From: Hemicentrotus pulcherrimus
Lineage: Eukaryota; Echinodermata; Echinoidea; Camarodonta; Strongylocentrotidae
NCBI GenBank assembly: GCA_003118195.1
Contig: BEXV01002313.1
Location: 2,577 to 12,856 of the forward strand
Direction: 5' to 3'
Length of the DNA: 10,280 nucleotides
The position numbers were made by a program, and so were the translations under genes. The notes under the pieces are model-generated. The model was not told the DNA's origin. It did no database searches and saw only the letters and a program-made list of their open reading frames with translations. Below, piece after piece: positions 7,301 to 10,280 of the stretch. The stretch's first letter is position 1, and each line of letters opens with the position of its first letter.

Positions 7301-9560
7301 TAAAAACACCTGCCATGGGTAACAAGAGTTCCTGTATATCTTGAGCATTCGTGTGACAAGATGCTCTTGTAATCACCTACAATATTCATGTTTTAACAGG
7401 TGGGGGCCGGCCAGTCCAGGCGTTCAACCCGCGACATCTCGTTACCCAAAAGAGAATTCTATGTTGATGGAAAAGATAATTATTTATTCTTAAAGGTAGT
7501 ACCTTTTGGCAATTGCCAATTAAATTAAATTAATCTTTGCATACGCGCTTGACTTAATGTGATCAAATTGTCACCGTGTTCGTTGGAATCTTAAAGTAGT
7601 CACACCAAGAAGCAAAAGTGATTTTAATTGATGCAAAATTCATATCATTGCGAAGGGAAAGCCTTACTGATCAATTACAACAATTTTCCTCTTCAAAATA
7701 TGTTTTGGGCCCGCAGAAATCAACTTTCAAAAATGTTAGTTTTGAGATCCAGATTCACTGCCTATTCGTATTTTTTCGTATTTTGTCGTAGTTCTTCGTG
7801 TGACGTCACACCCTGGACACGGCTGTTAAAAAAAGGCTGCTAGCTTCCGCTTGGTCTGCAGCTAGACGGACTAAGCGGAAGCTAGCAGCCGGTACCGAGC
7901 TGTTTGTCCAGGGTGTGACCTCACTATTCAGAGCTCGCTACGCTCGTGTGTTTGGCTTACGTTCGGGGGCGCTTGGGGGTTTAAGAAGGGTCTTGAAAAA
8001 TGGCATTTTACGCCTCTCCACGATATCTATATGATTTCTCAGCAAATTATTCGTGTTTTTCAAGAGAAAATCTTTCCATCCATATGTAATTTGTTCTAAT
8101 TATCAGTTTTTAGTAAATTTTCTTTGTGTAGCTCCTTTAAAGAAATAAAATCCTACCACAACACGCGGGGCCCACTACTGAATAACGTCGGGGAAATTAT
8201 ATGTGCACTTGGTATTATTCGCTTACCCCGGTCAATGTGCCGCTACCAACTGACATGTTTAAACATGTCGAACGCAGGGAAATTCGCTGGCCCACTTGGA
8301 CATTTCTTGAGTTTGCCTTCGCGCTCGGAGAGCATTCGGATGAAGAAGATTTAGGGTTGATGAGTTAAACCCATTACACGCTGTACGATCTGACTACAAC
8401 CCTTTTTGGGAAATATTGCAACAGCAGTTGATAGGAAATTTCAAACATGCACTACATCTTAACGATCGAGGAAACGTATAGCAATATGAATTATCAAATC
8501 TAAATTTCGAGAGATTTGAAACTTTCTTGAAGACAAGCTTATTCGGCTCAGACTCGTAGTGATATTAGGCCAGTAATGCGATTGTCTACGACTTCAAGCC
8601 GAGTGGGCTTTTATTCTAGACTAGAAGAATTAAATGCACTACAATTCCACTAGAAACTATTTATATCATTATTCAGAACCTAAATTAGGAAGATGATGGT
8701 TGTTTAGATTTCAATATCTAATACAATTGTCATTTCTTCGTAAATTGAACGCAGTAGGATGATGTAGTGTGCGGTTAAGCGGTTTTCCTGAACATGATAG
8801 AGGGGCGGCCCCAATAGTGCACTTAGTTATTTGTGTGTAACTCTCCCTACAGACTAACACCAAAAATATGTCATATTCCCATGATAACCTACCGCATTGT
8901 GTCTTAAAAATGTATGTCCAGATTTTGTCATAAGATCACATTATTAAAGAAACTTTCCAAAAGCAATACACCAGTTTACGGTTGTGTGCGCCTTTTTAAT
9001 TAAAGCCAATGACCTAGAGGTCATCTTTTTAATACGTAAATTAAGATTGCGCCCATGCAAATTATGATGAAATAATTTTCATCTTAAAAATCTTAGGAAG
9101 ATTGATAAATCTTGTAGTATTGGAAAGGAATATACCAAAGTTAAGAAAATGTATACTCTGGGGTTTAGGAATGAGAACAATTTGAAACAAAAAGAAGATT
9201 AAGCTATGCCGAAAGGCACATATATTACATGCATAAATGGGTGAAGGGACTGCACACAAGTGCTTCGTCCATAGTTTGCAAGTTTTTACCATTTCATGAA
9301 GTAATAGTCCTATTCCCACCTATCTTTGTCATCAATTAGAGGTCACCATTTTAGTACCAGAAGCAAACCTTCTCATTCGTTAACAGTTCTACTCTGCACT
9401 TACCTATGGCATCAGTTAGAGGTCCATACCCGTATAGTTCCATCCTCAAAGAAATGTCACCATAATAGGTCTTTGGATGGATCCGGAAAGAGCGTCCAAC
9501 TACCGGCCTAGCAAGCGTGTGAGTCACATGGCTATCATGGTCATAATTTCCCGGAAATAT
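2560..9560 (-). CDS. 3' part of a tandem F5/8 type C (discoidin) domain protein gene; 4 exons, partial at its 5' end
   Basis: The coding path is join(9560-9404, 6726-6509, 3017-2865, 2703-2560) on the minus strand. All three introns begin with GT and end with AG, in phases 1, 0 and 0. The joined 223 residues hold the last third of one discoidin domain, a linker of about 17 residues, a full second discoidin domain, and a TGA stop right after it. Discoidin (F5/8C, PF00754 type) domains are eight-stranded beta-barrels that bind phospholipid, sugar or protein ligands outside the cell. In animals they occur in coagulation factors V/VIII, lactadherin, neuropilins and many lineage-specific secreted proteins. 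No membrane segment follows the last domain, so this end of the protein is soluble. The N-terminus, any signal peptide and the earlier domains lie beyond 10280, so I cannot name an orthologue. Family confidence is high; the exact gene is unknown. Confidence 0.9.
2704..2864 (-). other. Intron C-D (161 bp) of the discoidin gene
   Basis: The intron runs GTGAGT...TTTTTCAG at phase 0. It cuts the domain at the same structural point, before the PGN turn, as the intron in front of exon A. No other content is recognisable. Confidence 0.85.
2865..3017 (-). CDS. Exon C: middle of the final discoidin domain
   Basis: The exon is 153 nt (51 codons), phase 0 at both ends. The acceptor is ...ATCACCAAAAG|GTC, with a T-rich stretch a little upstream, and the donor is CGAAAA|GTGAGTG. 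It reads VDLGEDTLVTGVITQGR, then NQWVTSFQISYSSD, then EEHCGVRK. VDLG, VTGVxTQGR and the WVTSFxxxYSxD strand are the core signature of F5/8C domains. Joined to exon B it completes W-I-K-V-D-L-G, and joined to exon D it runs K|TYPGN, matching the place where exon A begins in the upstream domain. The HC pair just before the end is unusual: a Cys is not expected between the YSSD strand and the PGN turn. Confidence 0.92.
3240..3430 (-). mobile_element. Possible LINE-like or processed-transcript 3' end
   Basis: Read on the minus strand, this is T-rich, untranslated-looking sequence that ends in a (GTT)n run followed at once by AATAAA (3250-3245). A simple-sequence tail next to a polyadenylation-like motif is a common layout for the 3' ends of some non-LTR retrotransposons. 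No reverse transcriptase or endonuclease coding is visible, so this is a weak call. Confidence 0.25.
3594..3618. repeat. Short perfect inverted repeat (10-bp arms, 5-nt loop)
   Basis: AATTTATTTG and CAAATAAATT surround TTCAT. In AT-rich DNA such a hairpin can arise by chance, and I attach no function to it. Confidence 0.6.
4029..4064. repeat. Compact hairpin beside an AGGGTGGACTT motif
   Basis: The arms GACTT-CAAT-(AT)-GGAAA and TTTCC-ATTG-(T)-AAGTC pair around a TCCAG loop, with one 2-nt bulge and one 1-nt bulge. The stem is short for a microRNA precursor. The left arm overlaps AGGGTGGACTT (4023-4033), whose exact reverse complement occurs at 1657-1667. Confidence 0.55.
4285..4332. repeat. 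CT dinucleotide microsatellite
   Basis: A (CT)n run broken by a few TTT and CCC interruptions. Its two overlapping plus-strand frames give only Leu/Ser runs, so I do not call a gene there. Confidence 0.92.
5204..5292. repeat. Second run of 11-bp units
   Basis: The units TTAGCCCGTAG (5215), TCATGCCGTAG (5226), AATGCTCGCAC (5249), GTGCATCGCGC (5260), GGAGGACTAGC (5271) and AGCAAACGCGC (5282) are each 11 bp. One 12-bp unit sits at 5237. They share the CG(T/C)A(G/C)-type ending with the run at 5331-5440 but are not in register with it. Confidence 0.5.
5331..5440. repeat. Ten in-register degenerate 11-bp tandem units
   Basis: Cutting every 11 bases from 5331 gives units ending GCAC, GCAC, GCGC, GCGA, GCAC, GCAC, GAAC, GTAC, GAGC and GTAC. 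Full examples are AGTCTCCGAAC (5397), AACTTTCGTAC (5408), AATCTCCGAGC (5419) and AGTCTCTGTAC (5430). The consensus is about A-R-T-C-T-C-C-G-N-A-C. The register holds over 110 bp with no insertion, while the units have diverged considerably. Confidence 0.7.
6105..6246. mobile_element. Nested foldback (MITE-like) element
   Basis: The outer arms are AATATTGACTGGC...GAGATACCACATATAT on the left and, reversed, AATATGGACTGGC...GAGATACTACATATAT on the right, with few mismatches. Inside, AGACCCATATTACCC (6156-6170) pairs with GGGGCAATATGAGTCT (6184-6199), giving a hairpin within a hairpin. It has no coding capacity. The size and symmetry suit a small non-autonomous foldback transposon. I did not find a clear target-site duplication. 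Confidence 0.6.
6509..6726 (-). CDS. Exon B: N-terminal part of the final discoidin domain
   Basis: The exon is 218 nt. The acceptor follows a run of T's (TTTTTTTTCTTCAG|CG, phase 1) and the donor is ATTAAG|GTAATTTG (phase 0). The 72 whole codons read SLNLNAKFGCNPP, then GLGVEDGRIPDSSLTSSSKY, then YRARLNA and AWVAAAADNNKWIK. These match the start of an F5/8C domain in order: opening Cys, LG-(M/V)-E-(S/D)-G-x-I-(P/S)-D, (I/L)-T-(A/S)-SS, the A-R-L-N strand, the A-W segment, and N-x-W-(L/I)-(Q/K). The VDLG that should follow is exactly the start of exon C, which confirms the splice across a 3.5 kb intron. Opening at phase 1 is typical of exon-shuffled extracellular domains. A good GTAAGT lies 76 bp upstream of the acceptor but gives no clear extra coding exon. 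Confidence 0.93.
7801..7923. mobile_element. Long imperfect hairpin / foldback element
   Basis: The outer arms TGACGTCACACCCTGGACA (7801-7819) and TGTCCAGGGTGTGACCTCA (7905-7923) pair with one mismatch. The inner arms GGCTGCTAGCTTCCGCTT (7835-7852) and AAGCGGAAGCTAGCAGCC (7873-7890) pair perfectly over 18 bp and continue with CTTGGTC/GACTAAG (one mismatch) to a small loop. Unpaired segments separate the two stems. The left end contains a perfect cAMP-response-type octamer, TGACGTCA. Such near-identical arms in otherwise AT-rich DNA suggest a recent foldback insertion. The CpG-bearing stretch just to its right (GAGCTCGCTACGCTCG, 7931-7946) may belong to the same element. Confidence 0.8.
8252..8269. 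promoter_or_regulatory. 18-bp perfect palindrome resembling a p53-family site
   Basis: GACATGTTTAAACATGTC is its own reverse complement. With one base on each side it matches the p53/p63/p73 consensus (two RRRCWWGYYY half-sites, no spacer) at 18 of 20 positions, including both CATG cores. No function is shown, and chance is possible. Confidence 0.35.
8988..9052. repeat. Small foldback with a central TGACCT-AG-AGGTCA
   Basis: GCGC followed by TTAATT on the left is mirrored by AATTAA...GCGC on the right, around ATGACCT-AG-AGGTCAT (9009-9024). CTTTTTAAT also repeats directly at 8992 and 9025. The centre is an everted pair of AGGTCA half-sites of the kind nuclear receptors bind. Confidence 0.4.
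9318..9348. repeat. Imperfect copy of the exon A donor region
   Basis: ATCAATTAGAGGTC (9331-9344) matches ATCAGTTAGAGGTC (9411-9424) exactly 80 bp away with one change. The similarity extends to both sides, including the ACCTAT that is the exon/donor junction on the minus strand. It appears to be a short local duplication inside the intron. Confidence 0.6.
9404..9560 (-). CDS. Exon A: C-terminal third of the upstream discoidin domain
   Basis: The exon is 157 nt, starting after ...TTTTTGTACAG (phase 0) and ending ATAG|GTAAGTG (phase 1). It reads IFPGNYDHDSHVTHTL, then SFRIHPKTYYGDISLRMELYG. This is the classic end of a discoidin domain: the FPGN-x-D-x-x-(S/T) turn, an R-I-H-P strand, a G-(D/H)-I-S-(L/M)-R strand and a final E-L-Y-G. 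The position that is normally the closing Cys (LYGC) is Tyr here. The tail GPLTDAI continues into the linker, and the split codon G|CG gives Ala with exon B. The earlier two thirds of this domain are not seen up to 10280, so they lie further upstream. An imperfect copy of this exon's 3' end lies 80 bp downstream, inside the intron. Confidence 0.92.
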
Positions 9561-10280
9561 CTGTACAAAAAGATTGCAAAGAAATCTCATGGTAAATGAA
9601 GCTTATCGTTAGTTTAAAACCATATACAACCTGTGTGTTAATACAATGCTGACTACAAAAAAAATTAGTCTAGAAGAGCCATTAATGAATATCACGGCTA
9701 TCTATTTTTCTGTATTGTTGTTCAAGTCCATATATCAGATTCCTGAACAGTATTGTGTACAATGAAGAAGAGCTACCTGAGCTCCTGTGCTCAGGGGTTC
9801 TTGAAACCTCTTTATCAACATGGTTTGCTGAGCATTGGGTTTTAAGGGTTCAATAATGATCCTCTTTTGTTTTGATATGCATAGGCATATATTATGTATA
9901 TTGCTATTTTGACTTTTCGTCTGCCCGTTATACTTCTTCGTTACCCATTATGCATAAAACTTGAAATTGGAGTTCCTTCTCACTGGTTCCTTTTCCCCAG
10001 TTTAATAACTTAAACAAATAAATATTGAACTAAGGAGAGTCATTTACAGTTTCATAAACCTTGTTAACTGAATGTTTTTTGTTTTTTTTTGTCCAGGAGA
10101 GCTGCGGTAAATTATTTTTTGTGCATGATATTGATGATGGAATATGAAAGATTTTTGTTCTTCTTGTTTTTATCATTTATGTTTGATCCTTCGCTTTTTC
10201 TTACTTTGCTTCATTCCATGCTACATTGGAAGTCTTTTCTTTCTTTTTCTCCTCCTTGTCTTCTTTGTTTCTCTCCCAAT
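9561..10280 (-). other. Upstream intron of the discoidin gene, no exon seen
   Basis: The end of this phase-0 intron is CTTTTTGTACAG|ATA. The rest shows no VDLG-type middle exon, so the intron probably continues beyond the window. It holds a clean hairpin, CCTGAGC-tcctgt-GCTCAGG (9776-9795), and a T/C-rich tract from about 10060 to the end, with TTTTTTG runs and CTTTCTTTTTCTCC. Confidence 0.65.

Larger units (their letters stand above)
6727..9403 (-). other. Intron A-B (2.7 kb), repeat-bearing, no exon confirmed
   Basis: The intron runs GTAAGTG...TTCTTCAG at phase 1, joining the two discoidin domains. It contains a possible decayed MITE at 7024-7250, the long hairpin at 7801-7923, a palindrome at 8252-8269, a weak stem-loop at about 8550-8606 (CGGCT...CGTAG against CTACG...AGCCG), a small foldback at 8988-9052 and the copy of the exon A donor at 9318-9348. 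A whole phase 1-1 discoidin domain would fit here, but I see none of its motifs. Confidence 0.75.

Noticed and set aside
7395..7440. B-box-like GGGTTGAACGCC on the minus strand, possibly from a tRNA or tRNA-derived SINE
   Set aside because: The match to the B box is partial, and I found neither an A box at the right distance nor a cloverleaf.
8124..8354. Plus-strand frame of 76 codons
   Set aside because: No recognisable motif. It lies antisense within an intron and spans the 18-bp palindrome. It is probably chance.
9062..9319. Minus-strand frame of 85 codons in intron A-B
   Set aside because: It shows no discoidin or other motif, no supporting splice borders in the required phase, and ordinary AT-rich composition.

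Overview
The window looks like AT-rich, intron-rich nuclear DNA from an invertebrate animal. The evidence is coding sequence broken into short exons with GT/AG borders, introns of 2.7 and 3.5 kb, several microsatellites, and several foldback or MITE-like repeats. A marine deuterostome or similar invertebrate fits a multi-discoidin gene plus this repeat content, but I cannot fix the taxon. There is no sign of bacterial operons, tRNA or rRNA genes, or CRISPR.

The only gene I can support is on the minus strand. It is the 3' end of a gene encoding tandem F5/8 type C (discoidin) domains. In transcript order its exons are: A (9560-9404), the last third of one discoidin domain; B (6726-6509), the first part of the next domain; C (3017-2865), the middle; and D (2703-2560), the last third plus the TGA stop. 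The splices are phase 1, phase 0 and phase 0, and they join without frame conflict into 223 residues. Both domains are cut by a phase-0 intron at the same place, just before the (I/T)-(F/Y)-P-G-N motif, so one domain arose by duplication of the other. The N-terminal part of the protein lies beyond base 10280. A polyadenylation signal sits at 2494-2489.

Region by region: 1-2559 is 3' flank with a hexanucleotide (ATCAC-type) array and a CTT/CTA trinucleotide array. Intron C-D is short (2704-2864). Intron B-C (3018-6508) holds a possible LINE-like 3' remnant, a CT microsatellite, a short hairpin, a distinctive CpG-rich island at about 4.89-5.93 kb and a nested foldback element at 6105-6246. Intron A-B (6727-9403) holds a possible degraded MITE, a long hairpin at 7801-7923, an 18-bp perfect palindrome that resembles a p53-family site, a small foldback with AGGTCA half-sites, and a duplicated copy of the exon A donor region. 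Upstream of exon A (9561-10280) is intron with T-rich sequence.

The most unusual item is the island at 4.89-5.93 kb. Its core is ten consecutive degenerate units in strict 11-bp register (5331-5440), with a second near-register run at 5204-5292, flanked at a distance by inverted ATATGG-(TA/CG)-GCAGT motifs. No known element was identified for it.
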